From assembly GCF_004217185.1 (NCBI RefSeq), contig NZ_SHKL01000001.1, positions 2,006,001-2,070,000 of the forward strand: a stretch of DNA of 64,000 bases. The letters are read 5' to 3'. The notes under the pieces are model-generated. The model did no database searches. It saw only the letters and a program-made list of their open reading frames with translations, and had not been told where the DNA came from. Positions 1-9,015 of the stretch are shown here, piece by piece. The position numbers and the translations under genes were made by a program. Origin of the DNA: Pseudonocardia sediminis (lineage in GTDB: Bacteria > Actinomycetota > Actinomycetes > Mycobacteriales > Pseudonocardiaceae). The number at the start of each line of letters is the position of its first letter. Position 1 is the stretch's first letter.

Positions 1-602
1 GCGGCCAGCTCGGCGCTCAGCGGCATCGAGTCCAGGTCGCGGCCGGTGTGGACCAGACGCCAGTCCGCACCGTGCGCGGCCGCGGCCCGCACCATCGGCG
101 CGATCGGCGTGATCCCGATGCCCCCGGCCAGGAACAGGAACGACGGCGCGGCGGCGAACGGGAACGCGTTGCGCGGCCCGCGCAGCGTCAGGGCCGTACC
201 CGGCGTCAGGGTGTGCACCTCGCCCGACCCGGCGCCGCCGGGGATCGCCCGCACGGCGATCCGGTAGACCCCTCGATCTGCCGGATCGCCGCACAGCGAG
301 TACTGCCGCGTCCGTCCCGACGGCAGTACGACGTCGACGTGCGCGCCCGGGCGCCACCCGGGCAGCAGCCCGCCGGAGGCGGACACGAGCTCCAGCTCGG
401 CGACGTCGTCGCAGGGCCGGTGCACCCGGTCGACGAGGACGGCGAGCGAGCGGTCCACCGCCCGCACCGGACGCCGCCGGCGCCCGCCGCGCACGGCCAG
501 CACCGCCGCGAGACCGGCCACGAAGTCGACCTGGCGCATCGCCCGGCTGGGGCGCACCTGCTGCGTGCCCGTCGCCGCCCCGCCCGGCACCGTCCCGCTC
601 AC
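1..602 (-). CDS. PDR/VanB-type ferredoxin (flavin) reductase, 3' end outside window
   Basis: N-terminal part of an oxidoreductase that passes electrons from NAD(P)H through a flavin, and normally a C-terminal 2Fe-2S domain, to an oxygenase or desaturase. The translation shows the flavin-binding motif RQYSLCGDP near residue 110 and the nucleotide-binding motif FLAGGIGITPI near residue 165, in the order usual for phthalate-dioxygenase-reductase relatives. The GTG start overlaps the stop of the upstream hydrolase gene by four bases, so the two are probably translationally coupled. The iron-sulfur domain lies beyond the window edge and is not seen. It is the last visible member of a three-gene minus-strand operon and probably supplies electrons for an oxidative lipid or hydrocarbon step; that role is inferred from context. 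Confidence 0.8.
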   Translation of the reverse strand, partial: MSGTVPGGAATGTQQVRPSRAMRQVDFVAGLAAVLAVRGGRRRRPVRAVDRSLAVLVDRVHRPCDDVAELELVSASGGLLPGWRPGAHVDVVLPSGRTRQYSLCGDPADRGVYRIAVRAIPGGAGSGEVHTLTPGTALTLRGPRNAFPFAAAPSFLFLAGGIGITPIAPMVRAAAAHGADWRLVHTGRDLDSMPLSAELA

Positions 603-1483
603 CGGTTCTCCGCCGCCCGGGCCGCGGGTGACGTCGCCAGGTAGGCGACGGCGGCGTCGGTGTCGCCGTGGTGCACCGGGTGGTAGCGCGGGTGCAGGTA
701 GGACAGCGTGGCCCGGGCCAGCAGGACCGGTCCGGGGGCGAGGCCGCGCCGCGACGCCCGCAGGTAGTCGCGCAGCCGGACCTTCGCGGCGCGCGTGCCG
801 CGCAGCTGCGGGTCGTGGCGGCACAGGTGCGCGACCCCGGCGGCCCACAGGCGCAGCAGGACCGGGCCGCTGATCATCAGCGACCGGATCCGGCGCAGGT
901 AGCGGCCGTCGAGGTGGGTGAACAGGTCGTGCGCGACGCTGCGGTGCTCGACCTCCTCGGCGCCGTGCCAGCGCAGCAGGTCGGTCATGGTCGGGTCGGC
1001 CCCGGCGGCGTCCAGGCCGTCGGCGTCGAGGATCCACTGGCCCAGCACGGCCGTCAGGTGCTCGATCGCGGCGATCAGCGCGACCCGCTCGATCAGCCAC
1101 TCCTGCGCGGCGTCCCCGTCGAGGCCGCGCTCGCCGAGCACCTGGCCGAACATCCACTCGACCTGCTCGACGTACCGCGACGGGTCGAGCCCGGTCTGCG
1201 CGAGGTGGTCCTGCGCCCCCTGGTGCGACGAGGCGTGCATCGCCTCCTGCCCGATGAACCCGCGGACGTCCTCGGCGAGGGCCTCGTCGCGGACCAGCGG
1301 CAGCGCGGAGGAGAACACGCGCACGAACCAGCGCTCGCCCTCGGGCAGCAGCAGGTGCAGCACGTCGAGCAGGTGCGAGGCGAACGGCTCGCCGGGGATC
1401 CAGTGCGGCGGCAGCGAGGACCAGTCGAAGTGCACGTCGCGGGCGTGCAGCGCGATCCGGTCGTCGTCGGACTGCTGTCTCAT
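599..1483 (-). CDS. Metal-dependent hydrolase family protein (PF10118-like)
   Basis: A 294-residue helical protein resembling the PF10118 'predicted metal-dependent hydrolase' family. Candidate metal ligands are clustered Glu/His residues, in particular EAMHASSHQ near residue 80 and WHGAEEVEHRSVAHD near residue 170, which resemble di-iron carboxylate helices. No signal peptide or membrane segment is obvious. It starts 13 bases after the EphD-like gene and overlaps the reductase gene by four bases. This order (SDR or hydrolase, PF10118 protein, ferredoxin reductase) suggests a di-iron enzyme with its own reductase, but the substrate is unknown. The family name is a prediction and hydrolase activity should not be assumed. 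Confidence 0.75.
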   Translation of the reverse strand: MRQQSDDDRIALHARDVHFDWSSLPPHWIPGEPFASHLLDVLHLLLPEGERWFVRVFSSALPLVRDEALAEDVRGFIGQEAMHASSHQGAQDHLAQTGLDPSRYVEQVEWMFGQVLGERGLDGDAAQEWLIERVALIAAIEHLTAVLGQWILDADGLDAAGADPTMTDLLRWHGAEEVEHRSVAHDLFTHLDGRYLRRIRSLMISGPVLLRLWAAGVAHLCRHDPQLRGTRAAKVRLRDYLRASRRGLAPGPVLLARATLSYLHPRYHPVHHGDTDAAVAYLATSPAARAAENR

Positions 1484-1496
1484 GGCATGCCTCCTG

Positions 1497-3206
1497 CTAC
1501 TTCGGGCCGATGTCGCGCCGGGCGATCGCCCGGAGGAGTGCGGGGGACAGGCGCGAGGCCAGCAGCCCGGCGTGCGCCTCCGCGGTGACGGGCGCGAGCG
1601 GGGCGTTGCGCTCCACCGCGGCGACGACGTGCTCGGCGACCCGCTCGGGGGTGTAGTTGCGCCGGGCGTAGAGCGCGGTCGTCGCGTTCTGCCGTCGCGT
1701 CTCCGCGTCGGGGTCCAGCCCGACGAACCGGGTCGTGCGGGTGATGTCGGTGTGCACGAAACCGGGGCACAGCGCCGTGACGCCGACGCCGTCGTCGGCC
1801 AGCTCGGCGCGCAGGCACTCCGACAGCGTGAGCACCGCCGACTTCGTCGTCGCGTAGGCGGCCAGGGTGCGCGAGGGCAGGTACGCCGCGGCGGAGGCGA
1901 CGTTGACGATGTGCCCGCCCTCGCCGTGCGCGGCCATCCGCGCCGAGAACGCCCGGCAGCCGTGGATGACGCCCCACAGGTTCACGTCGACGATCCGCTG
2001 CCAGTCCTCGAGCGTGGTGTCGGCGAACGAGCCGGCCATCCCGATCCCCGCGTTGTTCACCACGACGTCGGGCACCCCGTGCTCGGCCGCGACGCCGGCG
2101 GCCAGCTCCGAGACGGCCTTCTCGTCGGCGACGTCGACGGTCACCGGGAACGCCCGGGAGGTGCCGATGAGCTCGGCGGTGCGCTTCGCGGCGTCGCCGT
2201 CGAGGTCGGCGGCGACGACCCGCGCCCCGCGGCGCGCGAACGCGGCGGCGGTGGCCCGTCCGATCCCGCTCCCCGCCCCGGTGACGACGACGAGTGCGCC
2301 GTCCCAGCGACCGGCACCGGGCCGGGCGGCGCTGCGGGCCCGCGCCAGGGACGGGGCCTCCGGACCGCCCTCGACGTGCGCGACGTGCTCGGCGACGCAC
2401 CGGGCGACGACGTCCGGGCGCGTGCGCACCATCCAGTGCCCGCCCGGCAGGCGGCGCACCCGCAGGTCCGGGGCGTAGGCGGCGATCCGGGTCTGCAGCG
2501 CGGGGGTGACGTAGCGGTCCCCGCGCGGCGCGAGCACCTGCACCGGCACGTCGGTGCGGCGCGGCTGCGGGCGGCCCAGGCGGGCGGGGAGGTTGCGGCG
2601 GTAGAGCTCCAGGCCGTTGACGGCGTCGCGGAGCCTCGGGCGCGGGACGCCGTCGGTGGCGGAGACCAGGGCACCGGCCAGACCGGCGCGCCAGAGCAGC
2701 TCGGGCAGCACCGGGACGCGGAACAGCACCGTGTACCAGGAGTCCAGGCCCTGCCGGACGATCTCGCGCCGGGTCGCGCCGTTGCGGCGGGCGAAGAACA
2801 GCCCGACGTGGTCCAGGCACGGCCCGGACATCGACGTGAACGACGCGACGCGGCCGGTCAGCAGGTCACCGGTCACGGCGTGCCAGGTCTGGATCGCGCC
2901 CCAGTCGTGGGCCAGCAGGTGCACCGGGCGCTCCGGGCTCATCGCGTCGACGACCGCCCGCAGGTCCTCGGCCAGACGCTCCAGGTCGTAGCCGGCCTGA
3001 TCGGACGGTGTGCCCGACGCACCGGCTCCGCGCACGTCGTAGGTGACGACGTGGTGGCTCCCGCCCAGGGCGTCGACGACGCCGTCGAAGACCGTGTGGT
3101 CGTCGGGGTAGCCGTGCACCGCGACGACCGTCGGGGCGTCCGGGTCGCCGTGGGAGTACACCGCCAGCGCGAGCCCGTCGGCCGAGATCACCTCTTTGTG
3201 AGACAC
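1497..3206 (-). CDS. EphD-like fusion: alpha/beta hydrolase + short-chain dehydrogenase
   Basis: A 569-residue two-domain protein. The N-terminal half is an epoxide-hydrolase-like alpha/beta hydrolase with the oxyanion motif VHGYPDD near residue 31 and the nucleophile elbow AHDWGA near residue 100. The C-terminal half is a classical SDR with the cofactor motif TGAGSGIG near residue 308, NNAG near 380 and the YxxxK catalytic pair (YATTK) near 450. The arrangement and length match mycobacterial EphD, which acts on epoxy-mycolates; that is family knowledge. Here the natural substrate is unknown, though an oxidised lipid is plausible. It is the first gene of the operon with the PF10118 protein and the reductase. 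The ATG start lies about 55 bases from the end of the neighbouring LAL regulator gene. Confidence 0.85.
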   Translation of the reverse strand: MSHKEVISADGLALAVYSHGDPDAPTVVAVHGYPDDHTVFDGVVDALGGSHHVVTYDVRGAGASGTPSDQAGYDLERLAEDLRAVVDAMSPERPVHLLAHDWGAIQTWHAVTGDLLTGRVASFTSMSGPCLDHVGLFFARRNGATRREIVRQGLDSWYTVLFRVPVLPELLWRAGLAGALVSATDGVPRPRLRDAVNGLELYRRNLPARLGRPQPRRTDVPVQVLAPRGDRYVTPALQTRIAAYAPDLRVRRLPGGHWMVRTRPDVVARCVAEHVAHVEGGPEAPSLARARSAARPGAGRWDGALVVVTGAGSGIGRATAAAFARRGARVVAADLDGDAAKRTAELIGTSRAFPVTVDVADEKAVSELAAGVAAEHGVPDVVVNNAGIGMAGSFADTTLEDWQRIVDVNLWGVIHGCRAFSARMAAHGEGGHIVNVASAAAYLPSRTLAAYATTKSAVLTLSECLRAELADDGVGVTALCPGFVHTDITRTTRFVGLDPDAETRRQNATTALYARRNYTPERVAEHVVAAVERNAPLAPVTAEAHAGLLASRLSPALLRAIARRDIGPK

Positions 3207-3261
3207 GCCGTCATCGTAGAAAATCTGTCAACAGTGCGCCAGGCCGGGCACCCGGACGGGT

Positions 3262-6012
3262 TCAGGCGCTGTCCTCCGCGTCCGCCGGGGCGCCCAGACC
3301 GCCCTCGGCGACCAGGCGCGCGAGCTGGGCCCGGTTGGTCACCCCGAGCTTGCCGAACGCCCGTCCCAGGTGGTGTTCGACGGTCTTCGGGGAGACGAAC
3401 AACGACGCCGCGACCTCGCGGTTCGTCGCCCCGTCGGCGACGGCCAGGCACACCCGCAGCTCCTGCCCGGTCAGGGCGGGGTGCGTGGACGGGGCGGTGA
3501 CCGACCGGACGCCGGCCGCCCGCAGCTCCGACCGGGCGCGGGCCGCCCACGCCGGGGCGCCGGCGCGGTCGAGCTGCGCGGCGGCGTCGGTGAGGATCTC
3601 CCGCGCCTCGCGCACCCGCCGCTCCCGGCGCAGCGCGGTGCCGTGCGCGAGCAGGGTGCGCCCGCGTTCCAGGGGGAGGTCGTGCTGGTCGCGGGCGGCC
3701 GCCCCGTGGAGGGCGTCGCGGTCCCGGGCGACCCCGCCGGTCAGGGCGCGGCACCGGGCCGCGGCACCGCGCGCCCACCGGGACCCCGTGCGGGCGGCGG
3801 TGGCGTCGAGCTCGTCGAGCGCGGCGAGTGCGTCGGACTCTCGCCCGGCCAGGTGCAGGGCCTCCACGTGGTCGGCCTGCCACGGCACGGCGAGTGGGTT
3901 GCCGATCCCGGTGGCCAGCGCGATGTCCCGGCAGCGTTCCAGGTGCCCGACGGCGTCGGCGGGACGGCCGTGGGTCAGCTCGAGCAGGCCCAGTGCGTGC
4001 CGGGCGTAGAGCAGGACCGGTTGCTGGCCGATCTGCTCGCCGACGGCGAGGGCCTCCGTCGCGTGCCGGACCGTGGCGGTGCGGTCACCGGCGACCGCCG
4101 CCGTCCGGGCCTGCAGCGCCCACGTGTAGCCGCTCAGCCCACCCGGGCCGACCTGGCGGTTGATGTCGTCGACCTCGTCCAGGTCGGCCCTGACCCGCAG
4201 CAGGTCGCCGGTGAAGTAGCCGAGGCCGGCCCGGTGGATGAGGGGGAGCGGGAGACGGTGGGGCGCAGCGCCGGCTCGCGCTCCCGCCACGTCCGCCTCG
4301 ATCAGGGCGTCGGCCTCGGCGAACCTCTCGACGAACGTCAGGGTCTGGGGCAGGAGGATGTCGTGCATCGGGAACCGCTCGCGCGCGGCACCGGCGAGGC
4401 TCGCGTGCGGGAACGCCCGGTCCGCGTCCGCGAACGTGTGCAGGTCGCCGGCCCAGACGGCGGTCGCGGCGTGGCGGTGCTCGACCAGGTACCGGATGAC
4501 CGGATCCGCGATGTCGAGCCGGCGGGCCCGGGCCGTCACCTCCGACGAACGGCTCAGCAGGCCCAGCCCGGTGAGGACGGTGCCGAGCTGCACCGAGACG
4601 AGCGCGGCCAGGTCGGGGGCCGGGCCGGCCAGGGCTTCGAGCGCGCCGCGCATCGCCGGTGCCGGATCGCGGTGCTCGCCGCTCCACAGCGCGATCGAGG
4701 CCTGCAGGGCGAGGGCCTGCCAGCGGGTCTCGCGTTCGCGTCCCGCGGCCAACAGCTCCTCGACCAGGGCGCCGGCGTCCGCGCGCCGACCGGCGAGCAG
4801 GCAGGCCTCGGCGGCGGCCAGACGCCGGCCGTCGAGCGCGGGTCCGTCCGGGCTCAGCCTCGCGGCCCAGGTCCGAGCCGCCGCACCGGCTGCACGCCCT
4901 CCGCGGTGCTCGGCCGCCTCGGCCGCCCGCTCCAGGGCCGCGGCGACGTCCTCGGAGGCGCCGACGGTGCCCGCCGCGAGGTGCAGGGCGTGGCGCTGGA
5001 CGTCCCCGTCGACCCCGGCGTCGGCCAGGGCGCGGTGCGCCGCGCGGCGCTGGGGCCCGGAGGCGTCCGCGAACGTGGCGGCCCGCACGAGGGGATGCGG
5101 GAACCGCGGCCGTCCGGACCGGATCTCCAGCAGCCCCGCCCGCTCGGCGGGTTCCAGGTCGGCGACGGTCAGTCCCCGGGCCCGCAGCGCCGGGTCGACC
5201 AGACCGGCGCTGCCCGGTCCCGCGGCGGCGACCACCACCAGTGCCCGCCGGGTGCGGTCGGGCAGCTCGGCGAGCCGCCATCCGAACGCCGCCGTCCCGC
5301 GGTCGGAGAGCGGCAGCGGGTCGGGCAGCTCGGCCCATCCCGCGAGCTGCTCGGCGGTCAGGGCCTGGGCCAGCTCGAGCAGGGCCAGCGGGTTCCCACC
5401 GGTGACGGTGTGCAGCACGTCGCGCACCGCCGGGGCGGTCGCGCTCCCGAGCAGTCCGTGGGCGTCCCCGGTGTCGAGCCCGCCCACGTGCAGCCGGGGC
5501 CACGGCCCGTCGAGCGGACGGCGCGGGGACGTCCGGCCGGCGAGCAGCACCGCGACCGCGTCCGCGCCGAGGCGGCGCAGGGCGAACGACAGCACGGCGC
5601 CGGAGACGTCGTCGAGCCAGTGGACGTCGTCGAGCACCACCAGCAACGGACGGTCCTCCGCGGCCCGGGCGAGCAGGCCCAGCGTCGCGACGCCGAGGAC
5701 GTAGCGGTCCGCGGCGCCGCCACCGCCGTCGAGCAGGGTCCGCACGGCGGCACGCTGTGCGGGCGGCAGGTCCCCGGCGTCGGCGGCCAGGGGCCGGAGC
5801 AGCTCGTCCAGACCGGCCAGCGGGAGGTCCGCCTCGCCCTGCACGCCCAGGGCGCGCAGCACCCGGAACCCCGGGGTCGCCGCGGCGTGGTCGCACAGCG
5901 CGGTCTTCCCGATCCCGGGGTCGCCGACGATCTCCAGCACCCCGGCCCGCCCGCGCCCGGCCTCGGACAGGAGTGTGTCGATCGTCGATCTCTCGTCGAC
6001 TCTCCCGTGCAT
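3262..6012 (-). CDS. Large ATP-binding LuxR-family (LAL-type) transcriptional regulator
   Basis: A 916-residue STAND-type regulator. The N-terminus has a Walker A motif, GDPGIGKT, at about residues 31-38 and a Walker B, LLVVLDDVHWLDD, near residue 120. The long middle is alanine- and leucine-rich and looks like TPR-type helical repeats. The C-terminus is a LuxR/GerE helix-turn-helix ending in LFVSPKTVEHHLGRAF. The family couples ATP and ligand binding to DNA binding and often activates secondary or carbon metabolism. Its targets are unknown; candidates are the EphD operon downstream on the same strand and the divergent genes from 6297. The ATG at 6012 begins a protein whose Walker A spacing is normal. 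Confidence 0.88.
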   Translation of the reverse strand: MHGRVDERSTIDTLLSEAGRGRAGVLEIVGDPGIGKTALCDHAAATPGFRVLRALGVQGEADLPLAGLDELLRPLAADAGDLPPAQRAAVRTLLDGGGGAADRYVLGVATLGLLARAAEDRPLLVVLDDVHWLDDVSGAVLSFALRRLGADAVAVLLAGRTSPRRPLDGPWPRLHVGGLDTGDAHGLLGSATAPAVRDVLHTVTGGNPLALLELAQALTAEQLAGWAELPDPLPLSDRGTAAFGWRLAELPDRTRRALVVVAAAGPGSAGLVDPALRARGLTVADLEPAERAGLLEIRSGRPRFPHPLVRAATFADASGPQRRAAHRALADAGVDGDVQRHALHLAAGTVGASEDVAAALERAAEAAEHRGGRAAGAAARTWAARLSPDGPALDGRRLAAAEACLLAGRRADAGALVEELLAAGRERETRWQALALQASIALWSGEHRDPAPAMRGALEALAGPAPDLAALVSVQLGTVLTGLGLLSRSSEVTARARRLDIADPVIRYLVEHRHAATAVWAGDLHTFADADRAFPHASLAGAARERFPMHDILLPQTLTFVERFAEADALIEADVAGARAGAAPHRLPLPLIHRAGLGYFTGDLLRVRADLDEVDDINRQVGPGGLSGYTWALQARTAAVAGDRTATVRHATEALAVGEQIGQQPVLLYARHALGLLELTHGRPADAVGHLERCRDIALATGIGNPLAVPWQADHVEALHLAGRESDALAALDELDATAARTGSRWARGAAARCRALTGGVARDRDALHGAAARDQHDLPLERGRTLLAHGTALRRERRVREAREILTDAAAQLDRAGAPAWAARARSELRAAGVRSVTAPSTHPALTGQELRVCLAVADGATNREVAASLFVSPKTVEHHLGRAFGKLGVTNRAQLARLVAEGGLGAPADAEDSA

Positions 6013-6296
6013 TCGACAATATTAATGAGAGGGCCCGTCCGGACGGAAATTCCCCGGCCGCCGCCGATCATTCCTCAGAAGTGGGTACATCATCGGCAGA
6101 TGGCCGATACCGACCGCGTCATCGCACGTCAAAGGAATTGCTGTCGGTCTCGTCGGGCCGGGACGGACGCCGTTGCATCGTGTATCCGATATTCACGTTC
6201 GTCATATTTGATGAGGGGTTCGGGGAATAGGGGATTCACCCCATGGTCCCGTCACCCGGGCGCGTTTAGGTTTTCCTCGTCCACGAGGAGGCGACG
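6013..6296. promoter_or_regulatory. Divergent intergenic region, relatively AT-rich
   Basis: A 284-base gap between the LAL regulator and the orphan gene at 6297. Much of 6085-6235 is far less GC-rich than the rest of the window, with runs such as tccgatattcacgttcg and catatttgatgagg. It must contain promoters for one or both flanking genes. No convincing operator or structured RNA was identified. A good ribosome binding site (gaggagg) sits just before 6297. Confidence 0.5.
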
Positions 6297-6875
6297 ATGA
6301 CCGACACCAGGACCCGGACGGAGATCAGGGCCGTACCCCGCCTGGGTGCGGACTGGGTGCGGGCGGGCGGAGTGGTCTCCGGGTTGCTGCTCGACCTCCT
6401 CCACGAGCCCGAGGTCGCCGCGCCGTTGCGGACCGTCCGGCCGGCGCTGCGGGCGTGGGGACGCCTGGCCACCGCGCTGCGGGCGGCCCAGCGGCGGCCC
6501 CCGACACCCGGGGGTCCGTGCCCGGACCTGTGCCTGGTCGCGGTCTCGCCGGCCGACGTCGACACGCTCGGCGTCGCGGCCCGAGCCCTGGGCCGGGCGA
6601 TGCTCCCCGGCTGTGAACGCGGGACGTACGCCGCCCTCACCCGTGCCGCGGACGCCGTGGACTCCACCCCGCAGCAGCTGGTGGTGGCCCTGACCCGGAT
6701 GCACGGCGTGCTCGACCTGGACCTCGGCACCGACGGCGAGCTGCTGCACCTGCTGGCCGGGATCCGCACCCGCGGGACGGGCGGCGAGGTCGGTGCGGCG
6801 AACCGGCGCGTCACCGGGCGCGTCACCGAGATGTGGCGCGCCGGCGCCCCGGACGACGAGGAGTGCTGTCGATGA
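6297..6875 (+). CDS. Hypothetical protein, 192 residues
   Basis: Not recognised. The protein is mostly helical, alanine- and leucine-rich, with Arg-rich patches, a PCPDLCLVAVSPADVD stretch near residue 78 and two adjacent cysteines at the very C-terminus (EECCR). There is no signal peptide or convincing membrane segment. The ATG has a strong Shine-Dalgarno (gaggagg) five to eight bases upstream. Its stop codon overlaps the ATG of the broken FAD oxidase by four bases, so the two were probably co-translated. Divergent from the LAL regulator, it is a candidate target of that regulator (inference). Confidence 0.65.
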   Translation: MTDTRTRTEIRAVPRLGADWVRAGGVVSGLLLDLLHEPEVAAPLRTVRPALRAWGRLATALRAAQRRPPTPGGPCPDLCLVAVSPADVDTLGVAARALGRAMLPGCERGTYAALTRAADAVDSTPQQLVVALTRMHGVLDLDLGTDGELLHLLAGIRTRGTGGEVGAANRRVTGRVTEMWRAGAPDDEECCR

Positions 6876-8040
6876 CCACCACCCTGGACGACGCCGCGAC
6901 CACCCTCGACGCCCTGCGCGGGGCCGTCGACGGAGACGTGATCGGGGCCCGCGACGACGGGTACGACGAGGCCCGTTCGCTGTGGAACGCCGAGCAGGAC
7001 CGCCGGCCGCTGGCGGTGGTCCGCGCCACCTCGCCCGCCGACGTCGCCGCCGCCCTGCGGGTCGCGCAGGACCGCGCCCCTGCATGGGCTGGCTGGGCCG
7101 CAAGGCCGGGTTCGCGATCGACAACCTCATCGGGGCCGAGCTGGTGACCGTCGACGGCCGGGTCCTGCGCCTGACCGAGGACGAGCGCGAGCACCCCGAC
7201 CTGTGGTGGGCGATCCGCGGCGGCGGGGGCAACTTCGGTGTCGTCACCGAGTTCGAGTTCCGGCTGCACGAGGTGGGCCCGGTCGTCCCGGTCGGTCTCA
7301 CGTTCTACGACCCCGGCCAGGCCGCCGACGTGCTGCGGATGGTCCGTGACCTGGAGCCGACGCTCGGCCGCGACGTCGGGGTGGGGATCTTCGCGATCAG
7401 TGCGCCGCCGGCGCCGTTCGTCCCGCAGGAGTACCAGCTCCAGCCGGTCTACGTCGTCGGGATCGCCGGGTTCGGGACGCCGGAGGAGCACGCCGCGTTG
7501 ATGGACCGGGTCCGGGCCGCGGTGCCCGTGCGGTTCGAGATGGTGACGCCGATGCCCTACACGGCGCTGCAGTCGATGTTCGACGACTCGGTGACCTGGG
7601 GCCGGTACGCGGTCTACGAGAAGTCGGCCTACCTGGGCGACCTCGACGAGGCGACGATCGCCGTGTTCACCGAGCACGTCGCACGCCGGACGTCGCCGTA
7701 CTCGCAGGTGATCGTGGACATGATGGGCGGCGCCTACGCCGACGTCGCCGACGACGCGACCGCGTTCGGCGGCCGCCGCGACGCCGGGTACACCGTGTTC
7801 GTCCTGGGTCTGACCGAGCCGGACGACCCGTCGTCGGAACGGCCGTGGGTGCGCGGCCTGCACGACGCGCTCGTCGACGTCCAGGACGCCACGTCCTACG
7901 TCAACGGCATGGTCGAGGTGACCGAGTCCGACGTCCGCCGGGTCTACGGCGAGCGGAAGTACGCCCGCCTGGCCGCGGTGAAGGCGGCCTACGACCCGGC
8001 GAACGTGCTCCGTCGCAACGCCAACATCCGGCCCGCGTGA
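6872..8040 (+). pseudogene. FAD-linked oxidase (BBE-like), internally deleted and frameshifted
   Basis: Remnant of a flavoprotein oxidase with FAD_binding_4 and berberine-bridge domains. The ATG at 6872 opens a frame that reads normally for the family up to about ALRVAQDR near 7073. The sequence then jumps, in another frame, to GWLGRKAGFAIDNLIG from about 7084 and continues as a normal oxidase to the stop at 8040. Family members have roughly 80 more residues at this point, including the conserved GGGHS-type loop whose histidine can bind FAD covalently. The missing length is not a multiple of three, so the first frame ends at 7147. The 3' part alone lacks most of the FAD pocket. A non-functional product is likely; an assembly error in GC-rich DNA is the main alternative. 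Confidence 0.8.
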
Positions 8041-8063
8041 GGCGGCTCGGGTAGGTTCCCGGG

Positions 8064-9005
8064 GTGCCCGACGCCCCCGCCCGGTCCACCCCCGCCCGGT
8101 CCGCTCCCGCATGGTTCACCGAGGCCCTCGCGACACCCGCCGACACGGGCGAGGTCGAGGTCGCCGGGGTCGCGATCGGCTACCGGGCGTGGGGCGCGCG
8201 CAGGAGCCACGGCGCCGCCGGTCAGGGCCTGGTCCTCGTGCACGGCGGCGGTGCGCACTCGCGCTGGTGGGACCACGTCGGACCGTTGCTGGTGCAGGGG
8301 AGGCGACGGGTCGTCGCGCTCGACCTGTCCGGGCACGGCGACTCCGGGCGCGCGCAGGACTACCGGCTCGACCGGTGGGCCGACGAGGTCGTCGCCGTCG
8401 CCCGGCACGCCGGCGCCGGGGAGCGTCCGACGGTGATCGGGCACAGCATGGGCGGGTTCGTCGCGCTCACCGCGGCGCTGCGGCACGGGCACGACCTGAC
8501 CGGCGTCATGGCCGTCGACTCCCCGGTGCGGGAACGCTCGCCGGAGGAGCTCGCCGCCCGCCAGCAGCGCGCGTTCGGGCCGATGCGCGTCTACCCCGGC
8601 CGGGAGACGGCGCTGTCGCACTTCCGCTTGGTCCCCGAGCAGGAGGGCGACCTGCCCTACGTCCTCGACCACGTCGCCGGGCACAGCGTGCGCGAGGTGC
8701 CCGGCGGCTGGAGCTGGAAGTTCGACCGCGGGATCTTCTCCGGGCTCGGGCTGACGCCGGGGGAGCTGGACAGCGTCGCCTGCCGGGTCGCGCTGTTCCG
8801 CGCCGAGTACGGCCTGGTGCCGGCCGACATGGGGGAGATGGTGGTCGACCTGATGGGCCGGGCCGCGCCCCTGGTGGAGATCCCCGGCGCCGCGCACCAC
8901 GTGATGATGGACCAGCCGCTGGCGCTGGTCACCGGCCTGCGGACGATGCTCGCCGACTGGGAGTACTCGGTGCCACAGGTCCCGGCGCGGGCCCCGGGGT
9001 CCTAG
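8064..9005 (+). CDS. Alpha/beta hydrolase
   Basis: A 313-residue hydrolase of the alpha/beta fold. The oxyanion-hole motif LVHGGGAHS lies near residue 58, followed by DLSGHGDS near 92, the nucleophile elbow IGHSMGG (Ser) near 130, and a late histidine in GAAHHVMMD near 280. This is the expected Ser-His-Asp order. The start is GTG at 8064, just after the broken oxidase and 11 bases before the crotonase gene. With the crotonase it suggests a small catabolic unit for an acyl or cyclic ester substrate, but specificity cannot be read. Confidence 0.85.
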   Translation: MPDAPARSTPARSAPAWFTEALATPADTGEVEVAGVAIGYRAWGARRSHGAAGQGLVLVHGGGAHSRWWDHVGPLLVQGRRRVVALDLSGHGDSGRAQDYRLDRWADEVVAVARHAGAGERPTVIGHSMGGFVALTAALRHGHDLTGVMAVDSPVRERSPEELAARQQRAFGPMRVYPGRETALSHFRLVPEQEGDLPYVLDHVAGHSVREVPGGWSWKFDRGIFSGLGLTPGELDSVACRVALFRAEYGLVPADMGEMVVDLMGRAAPLVEIPGAAHHVMMDQPLALVTGLRTMLADWEYSVPQVPARAPGS

Positions 9006-9015
9006 GCTCGCCCGC

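Noticed and set aside
3370-6300. A 976-codon open frame on the plus strand opposite the LAL regulator
   Set aside because: No family resemblance; the minus strand has a full Walker A to HTH regulator. Long antisense frames are common at this GC content.
6872-8040. Programmed ribosomal frameshift in the FAD oxidase
   Set aside because: A frameshift alone would not explain the absence of about 80 conserved residues; deletion or assembly error is simpler.
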